Shown in pieces: positions 7,773 to 19,714 of a stretch of 36,413 nt of DNA. How positions within the stretch are numbered: the stretch's first letter is position 1; each line of letters opens with the position of its first letter. Under the pieces are notes generated by a model. That model did no database searches, had not been told where the DNA came from, and saw nothing but the letters and a program-made list of their open reading frames with translations. A program made the translations under genes and the position numbers. Location of the stretch: assembly GCA_030830965.1 (NCBI GenBank), contig JAURLX010000008.1, positions 1 through 36,413 on the forward strand, written 5' to 3'. This DNA is from Verrucomicrobiota bacterium (GTDB lineage: Bacteria > Verrucomicrobiota > Verrucomicrobiia > Opitutales > UBA953).

Positions 7773-8414
7773 ATGGAGCAAGCCTTCGCCGACCTGTGGT
7801 CGCAGCTGTACAGCACCGAAGGCCTTCGTAGCACCGTCGAGACGGGCGGCATCGCCCTGATGGTCCTCATCATCTTCGCCGAGACCGGCCTGTTGGCTGG
7901 CTTCTTCCTGCCAGGAGACTCCCTGCTTGTCACCGCTGGCGTGCTCTCCGTGGCCAACGGCGGCCGCCCGGAGCTCTTCGACCCCTGGGGTCTCTGCGCG
8001 GCCCTGACCGCGGCGGCCATCGTCGGAGACCAGGCCGGCTACTGGCTGGGCCGGAGATACGGCGACACCATGGAGGGCCGCCCCGACACGTGGTGGTACA
8101 AGCGCAGGCACCTCGACGAGGCCCGCGAATTCTTCGTACGCCACGGCGTCGCGGCGATCGTCCTCGCCCGCTTCGTGCCCGTCATGCGCACCTTCGTGCC
8201 CTTCGCGGCCGGCATAGGGCGCATGGAGCGCAGGGTCTTCGTCCTCTGGAATGCGCTGGGCGGCGTGCTCTGGGTGTGGTCGCTCGTCTGGCTCGGCCGC
8301 CTGATCGGCGGCACGTCCCTGGCGGACAAGCTGCACAAGGTCATCCTGATCGTGGTGGCCGTCTCCCTGCTGCCACTCGTGTGGACGCTTCTCAGGCGGC
8401 GCCTGGGACGCTGA
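7773..8414 (+). CDS. DedA family inner-membrane protein
   Basis: DedA/Tvp38-type proteins are polytopic membrane proteins implicated in lipid-carrier recycling and membrane homeostasis. The 213-residue product shows a first hydrophobic segment (GIALMVLIIFAETG), the family block FFLPGDSLLVTAGVL, GDQAGYWLGRRYG, and the second signature LARFVPVMRTFVPFAAGIGRM with its key Arg residues. Two transmembrane helices follow near the C-terminus. The ATG at 7773 has a GTGAGG Shine-Dalgarno about 4 nt upstream. The gene diverges from glnD across 76 bp, and its last 23 bp overlap the end of the convergent histidine kinase gene. Confidence 0.92.
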   Translation: MEQAFADLWSQLYSTEGLRSTVETGGIALMVLIIFAETGLLAGFFLPGDSLLVTAGVLSVANGGRPELFDPWGLCAALTAAAIVGDQAGYWLGRRYGDTMEGRPDTWWYKRRHLDEAREFFVRHGVAAIVLARFVPVMRTFVPFAAGIGRMERRVFVLWNALGGVLWVWSLVWLGRLIGGTSLADKLHKVILIVVAVSLLPLVWTLLRRRLGR

Positions 8415-10125
8415 CGGCGGGGATCCAGAAACGGAACGTCGTGCCAGAGGGCCCCGTGGACTCGACCGAGATGTCGCCACGATGGTCCCGCAGGATCCGC
8501 TTCACGATGGCGAGGCCCAGCCCCGTGCCGTCCTCCCGCGACGTGAAGAAGGACTCGAAGATCTTGGGCATGATGTCGGCCGGGATGCCCGGGCCCGTGT
8601 CGGCGACCCGGACGGCGACGACCGCGCCCTGCGGCCCGTCCTCGCGGTCAACCCGAAGGTCGAGCTGGCCTCCGTCCTGCATGGCCTGAAGCGCGTTGAG
8701 CATCAAGTTGAGGAAGACCTGCTGGATTTGCCCCGAATTGCCCTCGACCACCGCGGAAAGGCCGTCCCCCGAGACCGAGACCCGCACCCGTCCCTGCTCC
8801 AGCTTGAGCCGGAGAAGCACGGCGGCGTGCTCGGCGGCCAGACGCAGGTCGATGGGAGTGAAGGCGCCGGACTGGGAGCGACTAAGCCCGAGCACCCGTG
8901 CGACGACGCCCTCCATGTGGGCGACCTTCTCGCGCATCACGCCCAGATCCTCCTGACGGGGGTCGTCGGCGGGGATCCCCTGCCCGAGCGTGTCGGACAG
9001 CAGTTTCATGACCGTGAGCGGATTGCGGATCTCATGGGCGACCTCGGCCGAGAGCAGTCCGAGGGCGGTGAGACGCTCGCTGCGGCGCAGCCCGGCCTCG
9101 ACCGCGAACACCTTGGAATAGAGGCGCGCGTTCTGGAGCGCCGAGGCGCCGAAGGAGGCGAGCGCGGAGACCAGGTGCCGATCGTCGTCCGAGAAACGGT
9201 GGGCGCCCGGGGAGACCGTGAGCAGCACCCCGAGGGGCTCGTCTTCGAACCGCACCGGCACGGCGAGCATGGAGCAGGCCGACACCGGGTCGACCAGCTT
9301 GGAGAAGATCATCTCCTCGGACTTTCCCAGCACCGGGATGGCGACCGGCCGCAGACGGCGGACGACCGTGCCGAGGGAGGAGGCCGACAGCTCGACCCGC
9401 GGGCGCAGCTCGCTGGCGCCGAGGTCTCCGTCGAAGCCGGAGAGGACCAGCTCCTCGTCCTCCAGGTTGTAATAGGCGCCGGCCCGGGCGGAAAGCAGCG
9501 CGCGGGCCGAACGGGCGAGGTCGGCGCGGATGCCGGGCTCGTCGCGCTCGCGGGCCAGACCCTGGGCCGACTGCAGCAGGGACTCCAGCTGAGCCGCCTT
9601 GGACCGGAGCTGGCGGAGTAGCCAGATTCGCCCGACGGCCTTCGAGGCCTCGCTCGTGAGCAGGGAGAGGAAGGCGAGGTCCTGCTCCGTGAAAGCGTCA
9701 AGCCGGTCGGAGTCGCAGTTCACCACGCCGATCACGGTGCCCATCAGCTCCATCGGCACCGCCAGCTCGGAGCGGATGCCTTTGCGCAGTTCGACGTAAC
9801 GGGGGTCGCGGGACACGTCGGGGACGCGCTGCGGACGGGCGTTGAGCGCGACCCATCCCGTGATGCCCTCCCCCTGACGGATGACCCGCTTCGCGGACTC
9901 CGGGCCCAGCCCGTTGGACACCTCGATGCGAAGCGCACCCGTGGCGGGCTCGACGAGGGCGATGGAGGCGCTGGAGGCGTGCAGGGTGGCCACCACCTCG
10001 GCGAGGATGAAGGCGAGGGCCTCCCGAGGGTCCTCGGTCGAGTTCACCACCGCGCCCACGCGGTAGAGGCAGTCCAGCGCACGGGCGTCCCCTGGACGAT
10101 CCTGCGGTGGACGCGCCTGCGTCAT
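8392..10125 (-). CDS. Sensor histidine kinase with two GAF domains
   Basis: The 577-residue cytoplasmic-looking protein has a GAF domain at about 25-165, a second GAF-like domain at about 190-335, a HisKA domain with the phospho-acceptor in EVAHEIRNPL (H364), and a HATPase_c domain with an N-box (VFLNLMLNALQAM), DTGPGIP and GTGLGLAIVKRI. The kinase core resembles the NtrB/AtoS group. No transmembrane helix is visible, so it likely senses an intracellular small molecule or redox state. No response regulator is in the window, so it is an orphan. The start lies 3 bp after the cysE stop, which suggests one transcript. Its 3' end overlaps dedA by 23 bp in a tail-to-tail arrangement. Confidence 0.92.
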   Translation of the reverse strand: MTQARPPQDRPGDARALDCLYRVGAVVNSTEDPREALAFILAEVVATLHASSASIALVEPATGALRIEVSNGLGPESAKRVIRQGEGITGWVALNARPQRVPDVSRDPRYVELRKGIRSELAVPMELMGTVIGVVNCDSDRLDAFTEQDLAFLSLLTSEASKAVGRIWLLRQLRSKAAQLESLLQSAQGLARERDEPGIRADLARSARALLSARAGAYYNLEDEELVLSGFDGDLGASELRPRVELSASSLGTVVRRLRPVAIPVLGKSEEMIFSKLVDPVSACSMLAVPVRFEDEPLGVLLTVSPGAHRFSDDDRHLVSALASFGASALQNARLYSKVFAVEAGLRRSERLTALGLLSAEVAHEIRNPLTVMKLLSDTLGQGIPADDPRQEDLGVMREKVAHMEGVVARVLGLSRSQSGAFTPIDLRLAAEHAAVLLRLKLEQGRVRVSVSGDGLSAVVEGNSGQIQQVFLNLMLNALQAMQDGGQLDLRVDREDGPQGAVVAVRVADTGPGIPADIMPKIFESFFTSREDGTGLGLAIVKRILRDHRGDISVESTGPSGTTFRFWIPAVSVPGAA

Positions 10126-10128
10126 CGC

Positions 10129-10935
10129 TCAGAGCGAATGGTCCATGTCGAGCGCGGGCGCGTCGACGGAGGCCCGGCCCACCACCGTGGCGGGCACGCC
10201 GGCCACGCTGGTGTGCGGATCGACGTTGCGAAGCACGACCGAGCCGGCGCCGACCTTGGCGCCCTCGCCGACGGTGATGTTGCCGAGGATCTTGGCCCCC
10301 GCCCCGACGAGCACGCCGGAGCGGATCTTCGGATGGCGGTCGCCGCGCTCCTTGCCCGTGCCGCCAAGGGTCACCTCGTGGAGGAACGAGACGTTGTCGG
10401 CCACGACGGTGGTCTCCCCGGCCACGAAGCCCGTGGCGTGGTCGAGCAGGATGCCCACGCCGAACTTGGCGGCGGGATGGATGTCCACCGACAGGCGCTC
10501 GGAGGCCAGCGACTGGAGATGGAAGGCCAGGTCGCGTCGGCCCGCACGCCAGAGCGCGTGGGCCAGGCGGTGGATCGAGATGGCGTGAAACCCTTTGTAC
10601 CAGAGGAACGGCACGAGCGCGTGCTCGGTGGCGGGGTCGCGCTCGAGCGTGGCCCGGATGTCGGCGCGCATCTGCGCGAGGGCCTCCGGGTCGGCGGCGA
10701 CCGCCTCGGTCATCGCCTGCCGGAGAAGCGGGGCCTCCTCGGGCGAGGAGGCCAGGCGATGCGTCAGACGCTCGACCATGGCCTCGCCGAATCCGGTCCG
10801 ATCCAGGACGAAGCGCCCCAAGGCAGGAGCGAGGGCGGGTTCGCCGGCGGCGACCTTCTGGGCACGGGCGCGGAGCTCAGCCCAGAGGGAGGCCTCATTG
10901 GCGCATACCAGCGCTATGGATCGTGCGTCAGCCAT
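10129..10935 (-). CDS. cysE: Serine O-acetyltransferase
   Basis: CysE acetylates L-serine with acetyl-CoA to O-acetylserine, the first step of cysteine synthesis. The 268-residue protein has the helical N-terminal domain and a left-handed beta-helix made of hexapeptide repeats: DIHPAAKFGVGILLDHATG (catalytic Asp-His at 165-166), GETTVVADNVSFLHEVTLGG, DRHPKIRSGVLVGAGAKILG, and the terminal VAGVPATVVG. Length is close to the E. coli enzyme. The ATG at 10935 is chosen over an upstream in-frame TTG (10980), which gives residues without family similarity. A structured, terminator-like leader precedes the gene. It is followed after 3 bp by the GAF-domain kinase. Confidence 0.94.
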   Translation of the reverse strand: MADARSIALVCANEASLWAELRARAQKVAAGEPALAPALGRFVLDRTGFGEAMVERLTHRLASSPEEAPLLRQAMTEAVAADPEALAQMRADIRATLERDPATEHALVPFLWYKGFHAISIHRLAHALWRAGRRDLAFHLQSLASERLSVDIHPAAKFGVGILLDHATGFVAGETTVVADNVSFLHEVTLGGTGKERGDRHPKIRSGVLVGAGAKILGNITVGEGAKVGAGSVVLRNVDPHTSVAGVPATVVGRASVDAPALDMDHSL

Positions 10936-10989
10936 CGGACAGGACCCGTGATAAATCGCCCTGTGAAGCCATTTTTGCAACCCACGAGT

Positions 10990-11050
10990 AAAAAACCCCG
11001 TTTCTCGGGTCTTTGGCCGATGGGCGGAACCTGCGCCTATTGCCGGGGTT
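10990..11050 (-). promoter_or_regulatory. Candidate attenuator/structured leader of cysE
   Basis: On the minus strand, AACCCCG (11050-11044) is a perfect complement of CGGGGTT (11000-10994), which is followed directly by more Ts to give a run of six. A competing short hairpin (CCCG, AGAAA loop, CGGG at 11009-10997) uses the same 3' arm, and a GGCG/CGCC helix can form inside the long loop. The T-run ends about 55 nt before the cysE ATG. No minus-strand gene just upstream needs a terminator here, because the phosphatase transcript ends near 11690. A conditional terminator in the cysE leader is therefore plausible. The 7-bp stem is short, and no known riboswitch class is recognised. Confidence 0.35.
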
Positions 11051-11100
11051 GAAATATCCGAAGAACAGCCTACAAACCTAGTCCCTCACCCCAAAACAAC

Positions 11101-11664
11101 ATGCGCATCCTCACCTCCCTCCTCGCCGCCCTCGTGGCCGTCGCGTCCTACGCCGCGCCCGAAGTCGGCCAGCCCGCTCCTGCCTTCACCGGCAAGACCC
11201 TCGACGGCAAGACCGTCAGCCTGTCCGACTTCAAGGGCAAGACCGTCGTCCTTGAATGGTACAACCCCGGCTGCCCCTACGTGAAGAAGTACTACCAGCC
11301 CGGCAAGATGCAGGCCTGGCAGAAGGAGCACATCGAGAACGGTGGCGTCTGGCTCGTCATCAACACCGGCGGCCACAAGCTCGAGAACGCCACCTACTAT
11401 CCCGGCACCGTCATCCAGGACGCCGACCAGTCCATCGGTCGCGCCTATGACGCCAAGACCACCCCTCACTGCTTCGTGATCTCCCCTGACGGCAAGCTCG
11501 CCTACAAGGGTGCCATCGACAGCGGCAAGACCACCAAGTCCGACGAGATCGAGAAGTCCACGAACTACGTCCACGCCGCCATCAAGGCCGTCAAGGACGG
11601 CAAGGCCCCCGAAGTCTCCTCGTCGAAGCCCTACGGCTGCGGCGTGAAGTACAACAAGAACTGA
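11101..11664 (+). CDS. Secreted redoxin (AhpC/TSA-thioredoxin fold) protein
   Basis: A 187-residue protein with a signal peptide (LTSLLAALVAVASYAAP) followed by the redoxin pattern: VGQPAPAFTGKTLDGKTVSLSDFKG, then the active-site region WYNPGCPYVKKYY, then TTPHCFVISPDGKLAYKGAID and a second conserved cysteine in the C-terminal GCGVKY. There is no CxxC. The NxxCP(Y/F)VKK plus terminal GC-x-(V/I)-K(Y/W) layout is that of peroxiredoxin-like 'thioredoxin family' proteins, probably thiol peroxidases acting outside the cytoplasm. The start lacks a Shine-Dalgarno; the leader is rich in C and A. It diverges from cysE and ends at a bidirectional terminator shared with the alkaline phosphatase gene. 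Confidence 0.88.
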   Translation: MRILTSLLAALVAVASYAAPEVGQPAPAFTGKTLDGKTVSLSDFKGKTVVLEWYNPGCPYVKKYYQPGKMQAWQKEHIENGGVWLVINTGGHKLENATYYPGTVIQDADQSIGRAYDAKTTPHCFVISPDGKLAYKGAIDSGKTTKSDEIEKSTNYVHAAIKAVKDGKAPEVSSSKPYGCGVKYNKN

Positions 11665-11680
11665 GCCCTCGCTCAGTCCT

Positions 11681-11720
11681 TGGAAAAAGAAGGGCGTCCG
11701 CAAGGACGCCCTTCCTGTTT
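11681..11720. terminator. Bidirectional intrinsic terminator between redoxin and alkaline phosphatase genes
   Basis: A perfect 11-bp stem (11689-11699 with 11704-11714) closes a GCAA tetraloop. On the plus strand it is followed by CCTGTTT, a weak T-tract. On the minus strand it is followed by TTTTTCC (11688-11682), a good T-tract. It lies between two convergent stop codons and probably stops both transcripts. Confidence 0.85.
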
Positions 11721-11736
11721 GCCGGGCCGGATCCGG

Positions 11737-13116
11737 TCAGGCGACGCCCGCCGCGCGCAGCACCCTGGCGTGCACCTCGTCGTTACGCAGGAAGGGCGGG
11801 AAGAGCGAGGCCCCGGGGCCGTAGGCGGCGAACTCGACCGGCTCGGCCGTGTGATTCTTGCTCGTCCAGGAGATCCCGACGTATTTCGGCAGGACCTCGT
11901 TGAGGCCCTTGAGCGAGACGACCTTGGGCGCGTCGGCGGAGGAGAAGTCGAGGCCCGTGGCCTCGCGCGTCGCGGCGAGGAACTTCTTCGGGTCGAGCCC
12001 CTTCGTCTGACGGCCCAGCGCCTCCTGGGAGCGGTTGAACTTGAGCAGCCGCTTGAAAGCCTCCGTCGTACCCTGGTAGGCGGGCGCCTTGCCGGCGAAG
12101 TCCTCGCTGCCCACCCCGTTGAGCTGCATGCCGCCCGTGGAGTGGTCGGCCGTGATGATCAGGAGCGTGTCGGGGTGAAACTCGACGAACTTCAGCACCG
12201 TGCCGATGGCGGCGTCGAAGGCGACCTGGTCGAGGATCGTTCCGACCGGATCGTTGCCGTGGCTGGCGTGGTCGATGCGCGCGCCTTCGACCATGAGGAA
12301 GAACCCGTCCGGTCCGGCGGAGAGCCGGCGCAGCGCCGCGTCGGTCATCTCGGCAAGGGAGGGCGTCGAGGTCCCGATGGCGGGGTCATTGCGACGGTCG
12401 ACCTCGAAGGGCACATGGCTCTTGGAGAACAACCCCAGGGCGGGCGAATCGCCCTTCCAGCCCAGCAGGTCCTGGCGGGACTTCAGGTGCGCGTAGCCCG
12501 CCTTGCGGAAGGCCGCGGTGAGGTCGTCGGGGAAGAACTCCGTGCCGCCGCCGAGGACGACGTCGACCCCGCGCTCGAGATACTGCGGCGCGATGCCCTT
12601 CTGGTCGGAGCGCTTCTCGATGGTCGCGACGAAGCCAGCGGGCGTCGCGTGCGTCACCGTGGCGGTCGTGACGAGTCCCGTGCGACGCCCCGAGGCCTTC
12701 ATCTTCTGCAAGATGGTCGTCGGCCGGCGTCCGTCGGGGGTGATATTGATGACGCCGTTGGTGATGCGTTCGCCGATGCCCCAGCAGGAGGCCGCGGCGG
12801 CGGAGTCCGTGACCATGCTGTTCGCCGAGGCCGTCTCGCAGAGGCCGCGCACCACCGGCAGCTCGCGGTAGATCCCGGGCCAGCGGGCCGACGCGTCCGT
12901 CGTGAAGCGGAGCCAGGCGTCGGCGAGGCCGAGCGTCGAGACGCTCATGCCGTCGGAGACCATGAAGATGACGTTCTTGGCGCGGCCGGCACCGCCGTTG
13001 GCGGAGGCTTCGCGCGTCTCGGCGCCCAGGGCGCGGACGGCGCCGGCGCCGAGCACGGCGGAGCCGAGGCCGGCCAGTCGGAGGAAATCGCGACGGGAGG
13101 TGCGTGGGGAAGGCAT
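11737..13116 (-). CDS. Tat-exported alkaline phosphatase (PhoA superfamily)
   Basis: A zinc/magnesium phosphomonoesterase that releases inorganic phosphate from organic phosphate outside the cytoplasm. The 459-residue protein starts with a twin-arginine signal (SRRDFLRLAGLGSAVLGAGAV). It carries NVIFMVSDGMS (metal Asp), MVTDSAAAASCW with the nucleophile Ser105, TATVTHATPAGF, LMVEGARIDHASHGND, LIITADHSTGG and a final NHTAEPVEFAAYGPGA with the metal-binding His. All core ligands of classical alkaline phosphatase are in place. A GGAAGG-like Shine-Dalgarno precedes the ATG. It follows thrS on the same strand after 72 bp and ends at a shared terminator. Phosphate-controlled expression is likely for the family, but no Pho box was identified. 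Confidence 0.93.
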   Translation of the reverse strand: MPSPRTSRRDFLRLAGLGSAVLGAGAVRALGAETREASANGGAGRAKNVIFMVSDGMSVSTLGLADAWLRFTTDASARWPGIYRELPVVRGLCETASANSMVTDSAAAASCWGIGERITNGVINITPDGRRPTTILQKMKASGRRTGLVTTATVTHATPAGFVATIEKRSDQKGIAPQYLERGVDVVLGGGTEFFPDDLTAAFRKAGYAHLKSRQDLLGWKGDSPALGLFSKSHVPFEVDRRNDPAIGTSTPSLAEMTDAALRRLSAGPDGFFLMVEGARIDHASHGNDPVGTILDQVAFDAAIGTVLKFVEFHPDTLLIITADHSTGGMQLNGVGSEDFAGKAPAYQGTTEAFKRLLKFNRSQEALGRQTKGLDPKKFLAATREATGLDFSSADAPKVVSLKGLNEVLPKYVGISWTSKNHTAEPVEFAAYGPGASLFPPFLRNDEVHARVLRAAGVA

Positions 13117-13188
13117 GCCCTTCCCTACCCTCGGTCCGGCCGGGCGGGCAAACCGGAAGTCATCCGCAGCCGCGACGGGGAGGTCAGA

Positions 13189-15096
<1,908 letters not shown>

Positions 15097-15121
15097 CGCC
15101 TCAGGGCAAGGACGGAGGCGG

Positions 15122-16552
<1,431 letters not shown>

Positions 16553-16601
16553 CGCCTCTGCCTACCGCAGGCCGGCCCGGGCGGGCGAGAGGAAACCGCC
16601 G

Positions 16602-17387
16602 TCAGTGGGCGCTGACGCTCACCCAATCGACCAGCATGCGGGCCGGCGGGAACGGCTTCGAGCCGTCGGGCGGACCGGCGAAACCGCCCCCCACCGCGAC
16701 GTTGAGCACGAGATGGAACGGCCGGTCGAACGGCGCGGGGAAAGGTCCGCCGGCCGAGTGCCATTCCCGGAGCTCATGAACCATCACGTCGTCGACGTAC
16801 CAGCGGAACACGTCCTTCTCCCATTCGACGGCGAAGCGGTGGAAGTCTTGCGTGAAATCTCCCTTCGGCAGCTTCCATACCTTGGTCGTACTGCGGTTGT
16901 GCGGCCAGGATCCCCCGAAGTGGAGCGTCGTATGGACCGTGTCGGGCTCCTGGCCCTTGAATTCCATGATGTCGATCTCGCCCGAGGCGGCCCACATGCC
17001 GTAGCTGTCGCGCGTCGGCAGCATCCAGAACGCCGGCCAGACCCCGCGGCCGCCGGGCAGCCGGGCCGACATCTCGAAGCGCCCGTGAAGCCATTCCGCC
17101 CGGCGCCGCGTGCGGATGCGCGCGGAGGAGTACTCCCTGACCGTGCCGGCGATGTTGACCGGTTCGCGTCGCGCCTCGATGACCAGCCGGCCGTCCTCGA
17201 CCCGGAGATTCTCTGGACGGTCGAGGTAGTACTGAAGCTCGCTATTGCCGCCCCCGTGGCCGTTCTCCTCCGCGGCCCACTTGGTCCAGTCGAGGTCCCT
17301 GCCGCCGAAGTCATCGCGCCAGACCTCCTTCCATCCCGCGGCGGAAAGCGGGGCGGACAGCAGGGCCAGCAAGAGGCAGAGACGCAT
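16602..17387 (-). CDS. Secreted glycoside hydrolase family 16 (beta-glucanase type)
   Basis: GH16 enzymes cleave beta-1,3/1,4-linked glucans and galactans such as laminarin, lichenin or agar. The 261-residue protein has a signal peptide (LCLLLALLSAPLSAAG) and starts the catalytic domain with WKEVWRDDFGG. It continues with GGNSELQYYLDRPENLRVEDGRLVIEA in the way typical of laminarinase-like members. The catalytic motif GEIDIMEFKG (E137 nucleophile, D139, E142 acid/base) is intact, followed by VHTTLHFGG and FHRFAVEWEKDVFRWYVDD. The end (MLVDWVSV) is the expected last strand. No carbohydrate-binding module or surface-anchoring domain is present. The ATG at 17387 is the only start that gives a proper signal peptide. 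It diverges from metY. Confidence 0.93.
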   Translation of the reverse strand: MRLCLLLALLSAPLSAAGWKEVWRDDFGGRDLDWTKWAAEENGHGGGNSELQYYLDRPENLRVEDGRLVIEARREPVNIAGTVREYSSARIRTRRRAEWLHGRFEMSARLPGGRGVWPAFWMLPTRDSYGMWAASGEIDIMEFKGQEPDTVHTTLHFGGSWPHNRSTTKVWKLPKGDFTQDFHRFAVEWEKDVFRWYVDDVMVHELREWHSAGGPFPAPFDRPFHLVLNVAVGGGFAGPPDGSKPFPPARMLVDWVSVSAH

Positions 17388-17494
17388 GACCGGACATTGG
17401 ACCCGGACGGCCGCGCCGCCAGCCTGATGACGCAGAAACGGCTTCCTTCCCATCCGGGGCGATAGCAGGATGCCCCTCCCCATCCCCACCCAAC

Positions 17495-18784
17495 ATGAGA
17501 ATCGGAACCAAATCCCTCCACGCCGGCCAGAAGCCCGACCCCGCGACCGGGTCGCGGGCCGTGCCCATCTACCAGACCACCAGCTACCAGTTCCGGGACT
17601 CGGAGCACGCAGCAAACCTCTTCGCCTTGAAGGAGCTCGGCAACATCTACACCCGCATCATGAACCCGACCACCGACGTGCTCGAGCAGCGCGTCGCGGC
17701 CCTCGAGGGCGGCAGCGGGGCCCTGGCCCACGCCTCCGGCCAGGCCGCGATCACCGCGGCCATCCTGAACATCGCGGGAGCGGGCGACCACATCGTGTCC
17801 GTGTCCCAGCTCTACGGAGGCACCTACAACCTCTTCCACTACACCCTGCCCAAGCTCGGCATCGAGGTGTCCTTCGTGGACGGCGACGACCCTGAGAACT
17901 TCCGCAAGGCCGTGAAGAAGAACACCAAGGCCTTCTACGGCGAGGGCCTGGGCAACCCCCGCCTCAACATCTTCCCCTTCGCCGAAGTCGGCCGCATCGC
18001 GAAGGAGGCCGGCGTGCCCCTGATCATCGACAACACCGCCCTCTCGCCGTATCTCAACCGCCCCTTCGAGCACGGCGCCAACGTCGTCGTCCACTCCGCG
18101 ACCAAGCACATCGGCGGCCACGGCACCTCCATCGGCGGCATCGTCGTCGACGGCGGCAACTTCGACTGGGGCAACGGGAAGTTCCCCGGCTTCACCGAGC
18201 CCGACCCCTCCTACCACGGCCTGCCGCACTGGGAGGCCTTCAAGGCCTTCCCGCCCTTGGGCGGGGCCAACGTGGCCTTCATCCTCAAGATGCGCCTGCA
18301 GTTCCTGCGCGACGTCGGCAGCTGCCTCTCGCCCTTCAACGCCTTCCTCCTCCTGCAGGGACTCGAGACCCTGCACCTGCGCATGGAGCGCCACTGCTCC
18401 AACGCCCTGAAGGTCGCGCAGTACCTCGAGTCCCACCCCAAGGTGAAGTGGACCAACTATCCCGGCCTTAAGTCCTCCAAATACCATGACCTCGCCAAGA
18501 AGTACCTCACCGGCGGCTTCGGCGCCCTGGTCGGGTTCGGCCTGAAGTCGGGTCTCGAGGGCGGGCGCAAGTTCATCGACTCCCTCGCCCTGCACAGCCA
18601 CGTGGCGAACATCGGCGACGCCCGCTCTCTCGCGATTCATCCAGCGTCCACCACCCACTCCCAGCTCACTGCCGAGGAGCGCCAGACCGCCGGCGTGACC
18701 GACGACTACGTGCGCCTCTCGGTGGGCATCGAGGACGTCGAGGACATCATCGCCGACCTCGAACAGGCCCTGGCGAAGGCCTGA
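17495..18784 (+). CDS. metY: O-acetylhomoserine sulfhydrylase/aminocarboxypropyltransferase
   Basis: A PLP enzyme that makes homocysteine from O-acetylhomoserine and sulfide (or methionine from methanethiol). The 429-residue protein begins [15 protein letters not shown] and has [29 protein letters not shown] and [11 protein letters not shown]. The PLP lysine lies in [11 protein letters not shown] (K204), and the C-terminal block includes [15 protein letters not shown]. The length and the [17 protein letters not shown] pattern fit MetY rather than cystathionine gamma-synthase (about 380 residues). The ATG is preceded by a C/A-rich leader with no Shine-Dalgarno, much like the redoxin gene. No SAM riboswitch is recognisable upstream. 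A strong terminator follows. Confidence 0.94.
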   Translation: MRIGTKSLHAGQKPDPATGSRAVPIYQTTSYQFRDSEHAANLFALKELGNIYTRIMNPTTDVLEQRVAALEGGSGALAHASGQAAITAAILNIAGAGDHIVSVSQLYGGTYNLFHYTLPKLGIEVSFVDGDDPENFRKAVKKNTKAFYGEGLGNPRLNIFPFAEVGRIAKEAGVPLIIDNTALSPYLNRPFEHGANVVVHSATKHIGGHGTSIGGIVVDGGNFDWGNGKFPGFTEPDPSYHGLPHWEAFKAFPPLGGANVAFILKMRLQFLRDVGSCLSPFNAFLLLQGLETLHLRMERHCSNALKVAQYLESHPKVKWTNYPGLKSSKYHDLAKKYLTGGFGALVGFGLKSGLEGGRKFIDSLALHSHVANIGDARSLAIHPASTTHSQLTAEERQTAGVTDDYVRLSVGIEDVEDIIADLEQALAKA

Positions 18785-18808
18785 GCGCATCGCCTGCGCT
18801 CCGCACAG

Positions 18809-18841
18809 GGGCGGGCCTCCGGGCCCGCCCTTTTCCTTTTT
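18809..18841 (+). terminator. Intrinsic terminator of metY
   Basis: A perfect 9-bp stem, GGGCGGGCC with GGCCCGCCC, closes a TCCG loop and is followed by TTTTCCTTTTT. It begins 24 bp after the metY stop and its T-tract runs to the stop codon of the convergent tatD gene. Confidence 0.92.
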
Positions 18842-19635
18842 CAAAAACCGAAGAAGGCCCGCGCGTTGCGCGTCGAGACCTCGGCGACCTCATCGGCCGG
18901 CAGTCCGAGCACCTCGCCAGCGAGCGCGGCGATCTCCGGGAGCGACGCGGGCGTGTTCTCCTTCCCGCGGATCGACTGAGGGGCGAGATAAGGCGAATCG
19001 GTCTCAAGCATGAGGCGAGCCAGCCCCTGGGCCTTGAGCGCCTCGCGAACCAGTGGCGATTTCGGGTACGTCACCGTGCCCGTGAAAGACCCCCTGCCCC
19101 CGCGCCGGTTGAGTTCGCGCATCTGGTCGGGCCCGCCGGCGAAACAGTGGAAAACCACCTTGGACCAGTCCACGCCGGAAGCGTCGATGAGCCGCACGCA
19201 GTCCGCGAAGGCGGCGCGCGAGTGGACGACCACCGGGCAGCCGAACTGTCGGGCGAGGGCGAGCTGACGGGCGAAGGCCTCCTCCTGCCAGGCCTTGACG
19301 CGGGCGGCCTCCGCCGGATCTGCAGGCAGGCGGAAGTGGTCGAGCCCGATCTCCCCGAGCGCGACCGGCTCCGTCGCGTCGGCGAAGAAAGGCGAGAGAG
19401 CGGTCACCTTGTCGTCCCAGCCCTCGTCGACGTGGCAGGGATGCAGGCCGACGGTGTGACGGAAGAAGTCCGGGTGCGCCGCGGCGAGGTCACGGTATTC
19501 CGCCCAGTCGTCGAGGTCCGTGCCGATGGCGACCGCAGCCTCGACCCCGGCGGCGCGTGAGGCGGCGATCCAAGGCCCGATCCGCCCCGCCCGCAGGGCG
19601 GAGGCCGGATGACAGTGGGAGTCGAGCAGGCGCAC
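18841..19635 (-). CDS. tatD: TatD-family metal-dependent hydrolase (DNase-like)
   Basis: A 264-residue TIM-barrel metallohydrolase; family members have 3'-5' exonuclease or D-aminoacyl-tRNA deacylase activity. The metal-binding HCH (H7, H9) lies in LLDSHCHP. Further features are TVGLHPCHVDE, the bridging Glu in ALGEIGLDHF, CPVVVHSR, KVVFHCFAGG, and LMLETDSPYLAP near the end, all in the order expected. Several TatD paralogues are indistinguishable from sequence alone (TatD, YcfH, YjjV), so the symbol is generic. The GTG at 19635 is the first start giving a normal N-terminus; no ATG fits. It converges on metY and diverges from the EVE-domain gene across 79 bp. Confidence 0.9.
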   Translation of the reverse strand: MRLLDSHCHPASALRAGRIGPWIAASRAAGVEAAVAIGTDLDDWAEYRDLAAAHPDFFRHTVGLHPCHVDEGWDDKVTALSPFFADATEPVALGEIGLDHFRLPADPAEAARVKAWQEEAFARQLALARQFGCPVVVHSRAAFADCVRLIDASGVDWSKVVFHCFAGGPDQMRELNRRGGRGSFTGTVTYPKSPLVREALKAQGLARLMLETDSPYLAPQSIRGKENTPASLPEIAALAGEVLGLPADEVAEVSTRNARAFFGF

Positions 19636-19714
19636 GAAGCCATTACGCCCCCGGCGGGGACGGGCGCAAGCGCCGTCGCCTTGCCAAGCGCGCGGACCGC
19701 CCCACCCTGCCCGC

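Noticed and set aside
7697-8020. N-terminal extension of glnD by about 108 codons
   Set aside because: It overlaps the start of the divergent DedA gene, lies beyond the normal GlnD length and looks like random high-GC coding.
17388-17494. Possible SAM-sensing riboswitch upstream of metY
   Set aside because: No conserved riboswitch core or convincing stem set was found in the 107-bp spacer.
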